Shown here: positions 1 through 8,086 of the stretch, piece after piece | How positions within the stretch are numbered: position 1 is the stretch's first letter | Layout: every line of letters starts with the position of its first letter | Made by a program: the position numbers and the translations under genes | Assembly: GCA_016184145.1 (NCBI GenBank) | Contig: JACPDF010000024.1 | Location: forward strand, 1-63,573 | Origin: Candidatus Woesearchaeota archaeon | GTDB taxonomy: Archaea > Nanobdellota > Nanobdellia > Woesearchaeales > GW2011-AR4 | Direction of reading: 5' to 3' | DNA: 63,573 nt | The notes under the pieces: generated by a model | The model's database searches: none | The model's input: the letters and a program-made list of their open reading frames with translations, nothing else | Told to the model about the DNA's origin: nothing

Positions 1-22
1 TAAAGATTTCCTTGTTATCCAT
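1..22 (-). CDS. 5' end of a gene running off the left edge
   Basis: Reading leftward, ATG at 22 opens a frame starting M-D-N-K-E-I-F; a second in-frame ATG lies at 28. A purine-rich Shine-Dalgarno-like stretch (AGGGGGT on the minus strand, 31-37) sits 8 nt before the ATG at 22, so 22 is the better start. Only seven codons are visible, so no function can be given. The start is inferred from the ribosome-binding site alone. Confidence 0.35.
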
Positions 23-176
23 TCTCATTGACCCCCTAACGTTTTTTTGTATAGTATTGCTGTAAAATTCCTGTTTTAGAATATATTTTGGAGTATATAG
101 TCATATTTAAAGGTTTCGAAAACAAAAGTTTTGCCGCCGGAGATGCAGGCTTTTGCCAAAGCTTGCAGCCTTTACA

Positions 177-366
177 GAGGTTGGTGCGAAATTCTAATTC
201 GTGCAGTGAAATGCGAGTGAGCTTGCGAACTCGCTCACAATTCACGAGCCTTAGCATTGCATCTCAACTTTGCAATACTTTGTATTGCTCAGGTCGCATA
301 TTCCAATCCTGCGGAGCTTTCTGCATTGGCAAAACACGCACAAGCACCGATTTTCGCACCAACCTC
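177..366. repeat. MITE-like element with 15-bp inverted ends
   Basis: GAGGTTGGTGCGAAA at 177-191 is exactly reverse-complemented at 352-366. The roughly 160 bp between them include another palindrome (204-248) and no gene. A non-coding segment with inverted ends resembles a miniature transposable element, but no target-site duplication is obvious. Its right end lies about 30 bp before the helicase that seems to lack its first residues. Confidence 0.45.
204..248 (-). repeat. Interspersed palindromic repeat, copy A
   Basis: On the minus strand this reads ATTGTGAGCGAG, a short spacer, then CTCACTCGCAT, framed by GTGA and TCAC. The same imperfect palindrome recurs at 2894-2944 and 9178-9221 on the plus strand. 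Each copy can fold into a hairpin of about 18 bp with a few mismatches. This copy sits inside the larger element at 177-366. Confidence 0.6.
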
Positions 367-415
367 ACCTTTACAACAAAGCTTATAAACAAAAATTAAT
401 TTATTTTACAGTTCG

Positions 416-2200
416 TTGAAAAACAAGAATAATATGATTGTGCATGCACCCACTGGAATAGGGAAGACTGTTTCTGCGCTCGCGCCATGTTTGAGCTTTG
501 CCTTGAAGAAAGGCCTTGCTGTTTTTTTCCTTACATCAAGGCAGACCCAGCATAAGATTGCAGTAGATACATTAAAGCAGATAAAGAAAAAGCACGGGAA
601 TGATTTTGGGGTTGTTGATTTAATCGGAAAGAAATGGATGTGCTTACAAGAAGCGGATGCATTGCAGAATTCTGATTTTTTGGAGTACTGCAAAAAGCTG
701 AGGGACAAGGATGAGTGCGAGTTTTATGTTAATACAAGGAAAAAGTCAAGACAGCCAACTATAGCTGCAAGCAGCAAGCTAAATGAATTGAAAATTTTGG
801 GGCCGATGCATGTGCAGGAGTTGGTGGAGGAATGCAAAAAGCCAAAACTGTGCCCCTATGAGATAGCTTCTTTCATGGCCAAGGACGCCAAAGTCATTAT
901 TGCAGACTACAATTATGTTTTTAATCCTAATATCAGAGACAGCTTGTTTGCAAGGGCCGGCAAAAAGCTTGAAGAGAGCATAATAATTGTTGATGAGGGG
1001 CATAATCTGCCAGGAAGGACCAGGGAATTATTAACTGCGAAGATTTCTTCCTTTATGATAGACAGGGCGCTTAAAGAAGCCGGTAAATTTGAGCATTTTG
1101 ACGCTCTTGTCAAATTAAAAAATCTGAGGGAGATTTTTGAAAGTTTGGGAGCGGAGCTGAATTTTAACAAGGAAGAAAAATTTGTGAGGAAGCATGAGTT
1201 TATAGATAAGGTAAATGAAGGCATGGATTATGATGAGCTTATTTCAGATCTTGCTTTTGTAGGAGATGACATAAGGGAAAGGCAGAAGCAGAGCTATGTT
1301 GGGAGTGTCGGGAAATTTCTGGAAGCGTGGCTGGGTAATGATGAGGGATTTGCAAGGATATTGGCAAAAACCGGCAATGGTAATTTAATTTTGAACTATA
1401 AATGCCTTGACCCATCTTTAATGACAAGGGAAGTCATAGAAAGGAGCTATGCGACAATAATGATGTCAGGAACTTTAACTCCTACAGCAATGTATGGCGA
1501 TATTCTTGGCTTTCCAAAAGAAAGCATTGAGAAAATTTATGGCAATCCTTTTCCAAAAAATAACAGGTTATGCCTGATAATACCGGAGACAACGACAAAA
1601 TTCACAAGAAGGGGTGATGAGGAATACAAAAATATAGCCAATGTGTGCAATAAGATTATTAGTAAGATAAATGGGAATTCTATTTTGTTTTTTCCCAGTT
1701 ATGATCTTAGGGACAAGGTTTACAGGTATTTTTTTGAGATATGCAAAAAAAAGAAGATTATTGAGAAGCCAAACCTTGGCAAAGAGGAAAAGGAGGGCAT
1801 CCTTGAAGAGTTTAAAAGAAATAAAAAAGACGGCTCTGTTTTATTGGCTGTTTCTGCAGGCAGTTTTGGGGAAGGTATAGACCTGCCTGGAGATTTTCTA
1901 AAGGGAGTTGTTATTGTTGGACTGCCCTTAGAAAAGCCTGATTTGGAGACAAAAGAGCTTATTGATTATTACCAGGAAAAATATGGGAAGGGCTTTGAGT
2001 ATGGTTATATATTTCCAGCGATAACAAAATGTCTGCAGAATGCAGGAAGGTGCATAAGATCAGAGACCGACAAGGGAGCAATAATATTTTTGGATGAGAG
2101 ATTTGCATGGCAGAATTATTACAAGTGCCTGCCTTCGGATATGGACTTCAAGATAAGCAAGAACTATGAGGAGAGGATTGAAAGGTTCTTTAGCTCTTAG
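416..2200 (+). CDS. XPD/Rad3-family Fe-S DNA helicase, short N-terminus
   Basis: A superfamily 2, 5'-3' DNA helicase of the XPD/DinG group. Visible: P-loop HAPTGIGKT (residues 10-18), four cysteines suited to a 4Fe-4S cluster (C76, C92, C101, C146), a DEGH Walker B box near 192-195, and C-terminal helicase motifs including GSFGEGIDLPG and QNAGRCIRS. The family usually has 25-35 residues before the P-loop carrying the Q-like motif. Here a stop at 386-388 leaves at most 9-16 residues, and only TTG (416) or ATT (395) could start it. ATG at 434 would leave almost nothing before the P-loop. A hairpin element ends just upstream, so truncation by insertion is plausible. Family assignment is firm; start and activity are not. 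Confidence 0.85.
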   Translation: MKNKNNMIVHAPTGIGKTVSALAPCLSFALKKGLAVFFLTSRQTQHKIAVDTLKQIKKKHGNDFGVVDLIGKKWMCLQEADALQNSDFLEYCKKLRDKDECEFYVNTRKKSRQPTIAASSKLNELKILGPMHVQELVEECKKPKLCPYEIASFMAKDAKVIIADYNYVFNPNIRDSLFARAGKKLEESIIIVDEGHNLPGRTRELLTAKISSFMIDRALKEAGKFEHFDALVKLKNLREIFESLGAELNFNKEEKFVRKHEFIDKVNEGMDYDELISDLAFVGDDIRERQKQSYVGSVGKFLEAWLGNDEGFARILAKTGNGNLILNYKCLDPSLMTREVIERSYATIMMSGTLTPTAMYGDILGFPKESIEKIYGNPFPKNNRLCLIIPETTTKFTRRGDEEYKNIANVCNKIISKINGNSILFFPSYDLRDKVYRYFFEICKKKKIIEKPNLGKEEKEGILEEFKRNKKDGSVLLAVSAGSFGEGIDLPGDFLKGVVIVGLPLEKPDLETKELIDYYQEKYGKGFEYGYIFPAITKCLQNAGRCIRSETDKGAIIFLDERFAWQNYYKCLPSDMDFKISKNYEERIERFFSS

Positions 2201-2304
2201 TGTTGGTTTATTTTATTACTAAAATACTAAACTAGTATACAAAAACGTAATATTTATATATGAGTTATATATTTATATAATAGTTATACTTATCCACTAC
2301 CAAG

Positions 2305-2709
2305 ATGGTTATTTTGTTTGACCGGTTTAATCTGCCGGAGGACATATATGAGGTTATTTTTGCAACTAAGCAGCAGATCATTGTAGCGAAGCTGCTTATT
2401 GAAATGATTAAGGGAAATGGAGGAGAGATAAACAAAACAGAGATGAGTTTGTTTGCGACAAAGCTGCATGAGGGCAGCTTAATTACAGACTTGATAGAGG
2501 AAGAGCCTTACAAGGGAAAGAAAGTAAAGGTTTCCTATAACAAAAGGCAGTTTTATGACAGGATTTTGACGCCAATGAAGAGCATGGGACTGATAGATTA
2601 CGACTTGTACAAGAAAACATACAAAATAAGCGACCACTTCAACAAGGAGATGATAAGAATAGGGCTTTTATGGCTCAAGGAAATGAGGAAGCCAGCAAAA
2701 AAATCATAG
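2305..2709 (+). CDS. Winged-helix-like small archaeal protein
   Basis: A 134-residue basic protein with predicted helix-rich order and a late segment (about 80-118: QFYDRILTPMKSMGLIDYD, then KTYKISDHF) that looks like a recognition helix followed by a wing. I do not recognise the family. A DNA-binding role is inferred from this pattern and the lysine-rich end. Several TATA-like stretches lie at 2251-2280, the nearest (TTTATATAA, 2272-2280) about 28 nt before the ATG, so transcription is probably leaderless and independent of the helicase. Confidence 0.65.
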   Translation: MVILFDRFNLPEDIYEVIFATKQQIIVAKLLIEMIKGNGGEINKTEMSLFATKLHEGSLITDLIEEEPYKGKKVKVSYNKRQFYDRILTPMKSMGLIDYDLYKKTYKISDHFNKEMIRIGLLWLKEMRKPAKKS

Positions 2710-2715
2710 TTTTTA

Positions 2716-2772
2716 GGCCCCCCATCCAGAGTTCTTTCCAAACCACCCCCACGAATCGAAAGCGGGGGGGCC
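2716..2772 (+). terminator. GC-rich hairpin after the wHTH-like gene
   Basis: GGCCCCCC at 2716-2723 pairs with GGGGGGCC at 2765-2772, and an inner CCCCC/GGGGG pair tightens the lower part. It begins 6 nt after the stop codon and stands out in an AT-rich region. Archaeal termination mostly relies on T-runs, so a terminator or processing-stop role is a guess. Confidence 0.35.
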
Positions 2773-2871
2773 ACTCACTTAAAAAAAGAGTTCAATAAAA
2801 TAGTTTAAGGGAAAAAGAGGTGATAGGGTGGTTTTTAGGATATTATAATACTAATTTTATTAAAAATAATT

Positions 2872-3000
2872 CCCGGGAATTTTAGGCTCGCCTCAGTGAA
2901 TTGTGAGCGAGTTCGCAAAAAATTCGCTCACTCGCATCTCACTGGCTCGCATTGATTTGGATATTCCACTATAAGAACTCGCCTGCATTAATTGGCGAGA
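2872..3000. repeat. Hairpin element family 2, interrupted copy
   Basis: The left end CCCGGGAATTTTAGGCTCGCC (2872-2892) and right end ACTCGCC-12 nt-GGCGAGA (2977-3000) match the two ends of the element at 55730-55813. Between the ends this copy is longer, and the extra length is close to the 51-bp palindrome at 2894-2944, which appears to have landed inside it. The right end is itself a CTCGCC/GGCGAG hairpin. Confidence 0.5.
2894..2944 (+). repeat. Interspersed palindromic repeat, copy B
   Basis: The sequence runs CAGTGAATTGTGAGCGAG, spacer, then CTCACTCGCATCTCACTG; the arms pair at 14 of 18 positions. It shares arm sequence with copies at 204-248 (minus) and 9178-9221 (plus), while the central loop differs. 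Confidence 0.6.
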
Positions 3001-3114
3001 ATTTAAGTTTTCCTTTCAGAACTGAATTGAAAATTTGGAATGCTCATTATTAAATACCAGAAACTATTCTAACACAAAAACCTTTAAATATAATCGATAT
3101 TTGGGTTTACCATT

Positions 3115-6100
3115 ATGGGAGAGCAAAGCCAACAGGTAGCTGTAGAGGAGAAAAAAGATGGCAGGGCAGGGAAAGGCACAAAGATAAACAGGATTGTGAT
3201 GAACGGCTTCAAGAGCTTTGCGAAGCATACAGAGTTTCTGTTTAATGGCAACTTTAACTGCGTTTTGGGGCCCAATGGCTCGGGAAAAAGCAATGTTCTG
3301 GATGCATTATGCTTTGTTTTGGGAAAGAGCTCTGCAAAATCATTAAGGGCAGAGAAGTCTTCTAACTTGATATACAATGGCGGCAAAGCAAAAAATCCTG
3401 CTAAACAGGGTGAAGTCTCTATTTTCTTCGACAATTCCAATAAGATGTTTCCAACAGAGGATGGGGAAGTTAAAATAACAAGGATAGTGAGGCAGAACGG
3501 GCAAAGCGTGTATAAAATCAATGACGAGACAAGGACAAGGCAGGAAATCCTTGAGTTGCTCGGCATAGCAAGGATAAACCCGGATGCTTACAACATAATC
3601 CTCCAAGGAGACATAATAAAGCTTGTGGAAATGCACCCAAATGAAAGAATGGAGCTTATTGGGGAAATAGCAGGAATTTCAATGTATGAGGAAAAGAAGC
3701 ACAAGGCAGTTTTAGAGCTGGAAAAGGTTGATGAGAGGCTTAAGGAAACAGAGATTGTTTTAGCTGAAAGGAACACTTACCTTAAAGAGCTCAAGAAAGA
3801 CCGCGACCAGGCTTTGAAGTACAAGGACATGAATGAGCGCATCAAGGTAAACAAGGCCTCTTACTCAAAGCTGCAGATAGACAGGAAGGAAAGGGAAAGA
3901 AATGAGCTGCGGCAAAAATTAGAGGAAGCAAACAATGAATTAGAAAAAATCAACAATAAGATAGAGGCGCTAAAAAGCAACAACAGGGAGAAAAGAGAGG
4001 AGATAGACAAAATAACCAAAGAGATAGAGGAAAAAGGGGAAATAGGGCAGGTAAACCTTAACAAGGAAGTTGAGACATTAAAGATAGAGCTCACAAGGAA
4101 GAATTCAAGGACTGATGCCCTTAAAAACGAGCTGGCAAGATTAAGCCAGAGAAGAGGTGATATAAAAGAAGAGACTAAAGAAATAGAGGACAAGATAAAG
4201 CAGCTTGAGGAAGAGAAAGAAGAGATGATGCAGGATATAGAGAAAAAAAAGAAAGAAAGGAACAGCATTGCAAACAGGATAAAAGAGTTCAAGGAAAAGA
4301 ACAAGCTGGATAATGTAGGGGAGATTGAAAAACAAGTGGAGGAGATAGACAAAAAGGCAGAGGAGCTGGAAAAAGAGGTGCACGAGGCAAGGGAAAGGCA
4401 GCACAGCCTGATAAGGGAGAAGGACAGGCTAACGCACGAGGTAGGCACGATAGACGCGCAGATGAGCAAAGTCCTTGACATAGAAAAAGAGCACAAAAAG
4501 CAGCTGCAAGATTTGGAAACCAAGAGGAAAGAGTTTAAAGAGTCTACATTGGAGTTAAACAAGAAGCTTGACGAAGATTCAGGCATGGCTGCGCAGCTCT
4601 CAACCGCAAGAAGAAAAACAAATGCCAAAGAGGAGGAGCTTTCAAAGCTGAAGGCAAGACAAATTTCGGCAAGAGAGCTAAATTATGCTGATGTTGCAAT
4701 AAAAAGGATCCTGGAGCTGAAGAAGAAAAGAGGTGGGATTTACGGGACAGTTGCAGAGTTGGGAAATGTTGACTCAAAATACGCTTTGGCTTTGGAAATT
4801 GCAGCCGGGCCAAAGATAAAAAGCATTGTTGTTGAGGATGACAAGACTGCTTCTGAATGCATCCGCTACCTTAAAGACAATAAATTGGGCGTTGTGACCT
4901 TTTTGCCATTGAATAAGATAAACTCAAAACCAATGGACCCTGAGGCAAAAAAGCTTTCCAAATCAAATGGAAGCCATGGCCTTGCGCTTGATTTGGTTTC
5001 TTTTGACAACAGTTTCAAGAAAGTTTTTGAGTATGTTTTTGCCGACACTATAGTTGTGGACAACATAGATGTTGCCAGAAGATTAGGGATAGGAAATGCA
5101 AAATATGTTACTTTGGATGGCGATTTAGCGGAAAAAAGCGGAGCTATGCATGGCGGCTACAGGCTGAAGAGAAAGCAGAGCATGGGCTTCCAGGAAAAAG
5201 ACATTGCTGAGGAGATTGAAAAGCATGAGCAGGAGCTCAGGGAGCTTAAGAACACAATTGATGTGCTGGAAAAGAGAAGAATAGAGAATGAGGAGCTGAT
5301 TTCAGGATTAAGGGGTAGAAAAGCCGCTTTGGAAGGGGAGATAATAAAGACGGAAAAATCACTTCATCTTGATACTACCGATTTGGATGCATCCAAGGGA
5401 AAAAGGGATACTCTGCAGAAATATGAAGAAGAGGTTGACAGGAAAATAAAATTGGTGCAGGACAAGATTTCTTCCTTAAACAAGGAGCTTGCATTGGTAA
5501 AGACAGAGAAGCAGAAATTAAGGGCGAGCATAGCCCAATTAAGGAATCCTGCCTTATTGGCTGAGCTGAATGCTTTTGAGGAAAAGCACAAGGAGCTTAA
5601 CGAGGAAATCATAAAGATTGACTCTGAGATAAAGGCAAGGGACACGCAGTCAGAGAAAATCTACAAGAGCGAGCTGGAGAAAACAGACAAGATACTAAAG
5701 CAGATAGAGAAAGACGAGCAGGGATTCAACAGGGAAATGCAGCAGCTAATGAATGAAATCAAAAATAAAGAAAATGAGCTGCAAAAAAAAGAGGCTTTAG
5801 CGCAGGATTTCTATGCGAAGTTCAAAGGGCTGTTCAACAAAAGGTCTGAGATAGACAAGGAGATACAGAAGAATGACGGCTTGATCAGCAATAAACAGGA
5901 AGAAAGCAGGAATGTTGAGATTAAGGCCAACACATTATCTTTAAAGCATGCTGAGATACAGGCTGCCCTAGCTGGCCTGGAGCAGGAATTCCAGCAGTAT
6001 GAGGGCGTTAAGCTGGATTTGGAAAAGAATGAGGAACAATTGAGGGGCGAGATAAGCAAATTCGAGAGGATGAGGGAGCAGATTGGAAGCGTCAATATGA

Positions 6101-6675
6101 GGGCTTTGGATATATATGAGGATGTGGAAAAGCAATACCATGTCTTGCTGGAAAAGAAAGAAAGCCTCGGCAAAGAAAAGGAAGATGTATTGAAGATGAT
6201 GGGAGAGATAGAAGGGAAGAAAAAAGACTTGTTTATGAGCGTATTTGATGCTGTAAACGCCAATTTCCAGAAATTCTTTTCAATGCTGACGACAAAAGGA
6301 GCCCAGGCTACACTGGTAATAGAAGACGAGGAAAATCCTTTTGAGGCAGGAGTGAGGATTAATGTAAAGATAACTGGAAGCAAATTTTTAGATATAAGAA
6401 GCCTGTCAGGAGGGGAAAAGACAATGACTGCCTTGGCTTTTATTTTTGCCATACAGGAGCATGAGCCAGCTTCTTTCTATGTGCTGGACGAGGTTGATGC
6501 TGCTTTGGACAAGCATAACAGCGAGAAGTTTGCAAAACTGATAAGGCAGTATTCCAATAATGCACAATATATAATAATAAGCCACAATGATGCTGTAATC
6601 TCGGAAGCAGACACTTTATACGGGGTTTCGATGAACGAGCATGGAATCTCCCAGGTTGTTAGTTTGAGGATTTAA
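3115..6675 (+). CDS. smc: SMC chromosome segregation ATPase
   Basis: Structural maintenance of chromosomes protein, 1186 residues, full family length. Order: Walker A GPNGSGKSN (about 53-61), N-terminal coiled coil (about 170-500), hinge domain (about 515-680, with GGIYGTVAEL and the glycine-rich end LDGDLAEKSGAMHGGY), C-terminal coiled coil, ABC signature LSGGEKTM (about 1097) and Walker B YVLDEVDAALD (about 1122-1132). It forms dimers that organise and segregate the chromosome. The TATA box at 3082-3094 implies a leaderless mRNA. The next gene is on the opposite strand and no scpA/scpB partner is seen in the window. Confidence 0.97.
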   Translation: MGEQSQQVAVEEKKDGRAGKGTKINRIVMNGFKSFAKHTEFLFNGNFNCVLGPNGSGKSNVLDALCFVLGKSSAKSLRAEKSSNLIYNGGKAKNPAKQGEVSIFFDNSNKMFPTEDGEVKITRIVRQNGQSVYKINDETRTRQEILELLGIARINPDAYNIILQGDIIKLVEMHPNERMELIGEIAGISMYEEKKHKAVLELEKVDERLKETEIVLAERNTYLKELKKDRDQALKYKDMNERIKVNKASYSKLQIDRKERERNELRQKLEEANNELEKINNKIEALKSNNREKREEIDKITKEIEEKGEIGQVNLNKEVETLKIELTRKNSRTDALKNELARLSQRRGDIKEETKEIEDKIKQLEEEKEEMMQDIEKKKKERNSIANRIKEFKEKNKLDNVGEIEKQVEEIDKKAEELEKEVHEARERQHSLIREKDRLTHEVGTIDAQMSKVLDIEKEHKKQLQDLETKRKEFKESTLELNKKLDEDSGMAAQLSTARRKTNAKEEELSKLKARQISARELNYADVAIKRILELKKKRGGIYGTVAELGNVDSKYALALEIAAGPKIKSIVVEDDKTASECIRYLKDNKLGVVTFLPLNKINSKPMDPEAKKLSKSNGSHGLALDLVSFDNSFKKVFEYVFADTIVVDNIDVARRLGIGNAKYVTLDGDLAEKSGAMHGGYRLKRKQSMGFQEKDIAEEIEKHEQELRELKNTIDVLEKRRIENEELISGLRGRKAALEGEIIKTEKSLHLDTTDLDASKGKRDTLQKYEEEVDRKIKLVQDKISSLNKELALVKTEKQKLRASIAQLRNPALLAELNAFEEKHKELNEEIIKIDSEIKARDTQSEKIYKSELEKTDKILKQIEKDEQGFNREMQQLMNEIKNKENELQKKEALAQDFYAKFKGLFNKRSEIDKEIQKNDGLISNKQEESRNVEIKANTLSLKHAEIQAALAGLEQEFQQYEGVKLDLEKNEEQLRGEISKFERMREQIGSVNMRALDIYEDVEKQYHVLLEKKESLGKEKEDVLKMMGEIEGKKKDLFMSVFDAVNANFQKFFSMLTTKGAQATLVIEDEENPFEAGVRINVKITGSKFLDIRSLSGGEKTMTALAFIFAIQEHEPASFYVLDEVDAALDKHNSEKFAKLIRQYSNNAQYIIISHNDAVISEADTLYGVSMNEHGISQVVSLRI

Positions 6676-6695
6676 TTGGGGATTTCATCTTATTC

Positions 6696-7394
6696 TCATT
6701 TTTTATAGTTAAACCCGTATTTGAACTTGTCAGTTTTAATCTCTCCGAAAAGAAGCCTGTGGAGCCCTGAAAAGAATAATTTTGAGAAGAGATTAAACCT
6801 TCCTTCGCTGTCAAACCTTCTCATGGAAGTGTAGGTCCTTACGCTGCTTAAAATCCTGAATTTCCCGTGTTTTCCCGCTCTCCTTACATAGTCCATGTCT
6901 TCTGACAGCCTTATTTTCTCGTCAAATCCCCTTATTTTTTCATGTACGCTTTTTTTGCAGAAAATCCCGGAGCCTGGGGCGTGGGGATAGAAAAACTGCG
7001 TTGCGTAAATCCAGAAGTTGAAAAGCGCAAACGCAATCTTATCAACAATTCTTTTGCCCAACGGCCACACATAGCAGCCTGCAGCATCAAGATTTTTTCT
7101 TTTTATTTCATCCAGTGATTTCTTTAGAAAATCCTTTCCCATGATGCAATCAGCGTCTATGAAAAACAAAATGCCTCCTTTTGCTGCTTTTGCCCCATTG
7201 TTCCTCGCTATTGGAGGCTTTCCCCCCTTAACAATCCTACATCCATATTTTTTTGCTAGCTGCCTTGTTTTGTCTTTTGAATTATAATCTGCAACTACGA
7301 TTTCATAATCCTTAAAGCTCTGGTTTTTTACAGAATCCAACAATTTTGGGAGGTATTTTTCTTCATTTAGTGTCGGGATGATAATGCTCAGCAT
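6696..7394 (-). CDS. GT2-family glycosyltransferase
   Basis: A 232-residue GT-A fold enzyme that moves a sugar from a nucleotide donor. N-terminal MLSIIIPTLNEEKYL, then VADYNSKDKT and the metal-binding DxD-like IDADC (about 85-89); the acceptor region has RLSEDMDYVRRA (ED motif) near 167-178. The length fits short dolichol-phosphate-mannose-synthase-like or rhamnosyltransferase-like GT2 enzymes. A weak hydrophobic stretch near 120-135 suggests membrane contact. A TATA box (TTTATAAACG on the minus strand, near 7416-7425) lies about 25 nt before the ATG. Substrate unknown; surface glycan or lipid synthesis is likely. Confidence 0.85.
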   Translation of the reverse strand: MLSIIIPTLNEEKYLPKLLDSVKNQSFKDYEIVVADYNSKDKTRQLAKKYGCRIVKGGKPPIARNNGAKAAKGGILFFIDADCIMGKDFLKKSLDEIKRKNLDAAGCYVWPLGKRIVDKIAFALFNFWIYATQFFYPHAPGSGIFCKKSVHEKIRGFDEKIRLSEDMDYVRRAGKHGKFRILSSVRTYTSMRRFDSEGRFNLFSKLFFSGLHRLLFGEIKTDKFKYGFNYKK

Positions 7395-7434
7395 TTTATT
7401 TTTAGAATTAATGCGCGTTTATAAAAGTAATGAA

Positions 7435-7575
7435 TGCGTCGGCCGGGACAATCGGTACTTTTTCCAAGCACTTTCGAATTTCCGAACAATCCAATTGACT
7501 GCTTCCCGGATAAACGGCTTGGAAGGCCGTTGTCATATAAACGCAACTCCAGTTGTGCCGTTAGACCACCGACGC
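7435..7575 (-). tRNA. tRNA-Gly(TCC), interrupted in D- and T-arms
   Basis: On the minus strand the acceptor halves GCGTCGG and CCGACGC-A pair perfectly. The anticodon arm ACGGC-CTTCCAA-GCCGT gives anticodon TCC (7521-7523). T-stem halves CCGGG (7505-7509) and CCCGG (7443-7447) are 57 nt apart instead of 7. About 20 extra nt (roughly 7536-7555) lie in the D-loop. The gene spans 141 nt; a mature tRNA would be about 71, so about 70 nt must be removed. The T-loop cannot be rebuilt with a single intron, since no TTC-R-A is contiguous with either stem half. A gene with several introns or a decayed copy are both possible. Confidence 0.7.
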
Positions 7576-7639
7576 ATCAAAGGCAAAAGATTGGTAAAAG
7601 GTTTATAAATTTAATTGTTTTATCCAAAATCACGATACC

Positions 7640-8086
7640 ATTGACTATTTTAATTTTAATGATATTGGCAAGGAGCCAAAGATCATAGAATTTCTTAATG
7701 ATATAAGCAATGATAATGACTCTATTGAGCTGAATTTAATAAAGAACAAGGCTTACAAAGAAGCTGTTATAATGTCCCTGCATATTATTAACGAGGAAAG
7801 CGGGATTTTAAAAGAAATTACGAAAGATGAGCAAAAAACCTTTGGCGGAAGCAAACTGTTTTATGTAAATGATAACTTTGACAAAATCCTTGTCATGGCA
7901 GTCAAAGGAAGCATGGATGGAAAGCTCAACATGGTTGTAAACAGGCTAAACAAGATAAATGAGAGGATATACAGGCTAAATACAAAGATAAAAAAGGGTA
8001 ATATGGAAATGTACCTGAAAAGGAAAAGCATAAACGACAAGAAGGATGCTATAGTAAATATGATTAATAAGAATCTTAAAGTCTAG
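7640..8086 (+). CDS. Unknown small protein, possible ATT start
   Basis: I do not recognise this protein. The first ATG (7772) gives 104 residues, rich in Lys/Asn/Ile with a helical end (about NRLNKINERIYRLNTKIKK). The same frame stays open upstream to 7598, with coding-like content (GKEPKIIEFLNDI, then SIELNLIKNKAYKEAV) but no ATG, GTG or TTG. TTTATAAATTT at 7602-7612 would place a leaderless start near 7635-7645, where ATT (7640) is in frame; this is inference. Its stop overlaps the end of the convergent DHH gene by 4 nt. Confidence 0.55.
   Translation: MDYFNFNDIGKEPKIIEFLNDISNDNDSIELNLIKNKAYKEAVIMSLHIINEESGILKEITKDEQKTFGGSKLFYVNDNFDKILVMAVKGSMDGKLNMVVNRLNKINERIYRLNTKIKKGNMEMYLKRKSINDKKDAIVNMINKNLKV

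Larger units (their letters stand above)
23..394. other. Intergenic, hairpin-rich, no convincing gene
   Basis: This stretch has no convincing reading frame. It holds a 15-bp perfect inverted repeat (177-191 and 352-366), an outer 9-bp inverted pair (151-159 and 326-334), and a palindromic repeat (204-248) found twice more in the window. A TATA-like CTTATAAAC at 382-390 lies about 25-30 nt ahead of the likely start of the XPD helicase. Confidence 0.6.
2710..3114. other. Intergenic, repeats and GC-rich hairpin
   Basis: No gene is visible in these 405 bases. They hold a GC-rich hairpin (2716-2772), a copy of a hairpin element (2872-3000) interrupted by the interspersed palindrome (2894-2944), and the smc promoter: CTTTAAATATAAT at 3082-3094, about 25 nt before its ATG. 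Confidence 0.6.

Noticed and set aside
88-399. Open frame of 103 codons over the left repeats
   Set aside because: It covers hairpin repeats and has no family features, promoter or ribosome-binding site.
3861-4628. Long open frame antisense to smc, Ser/Leu/Phe-rich
   Set aside because: It is the shadow of the Lys/Glu-rich coiled coil on the other strand. Several such frames lie opposite smc and were left out.
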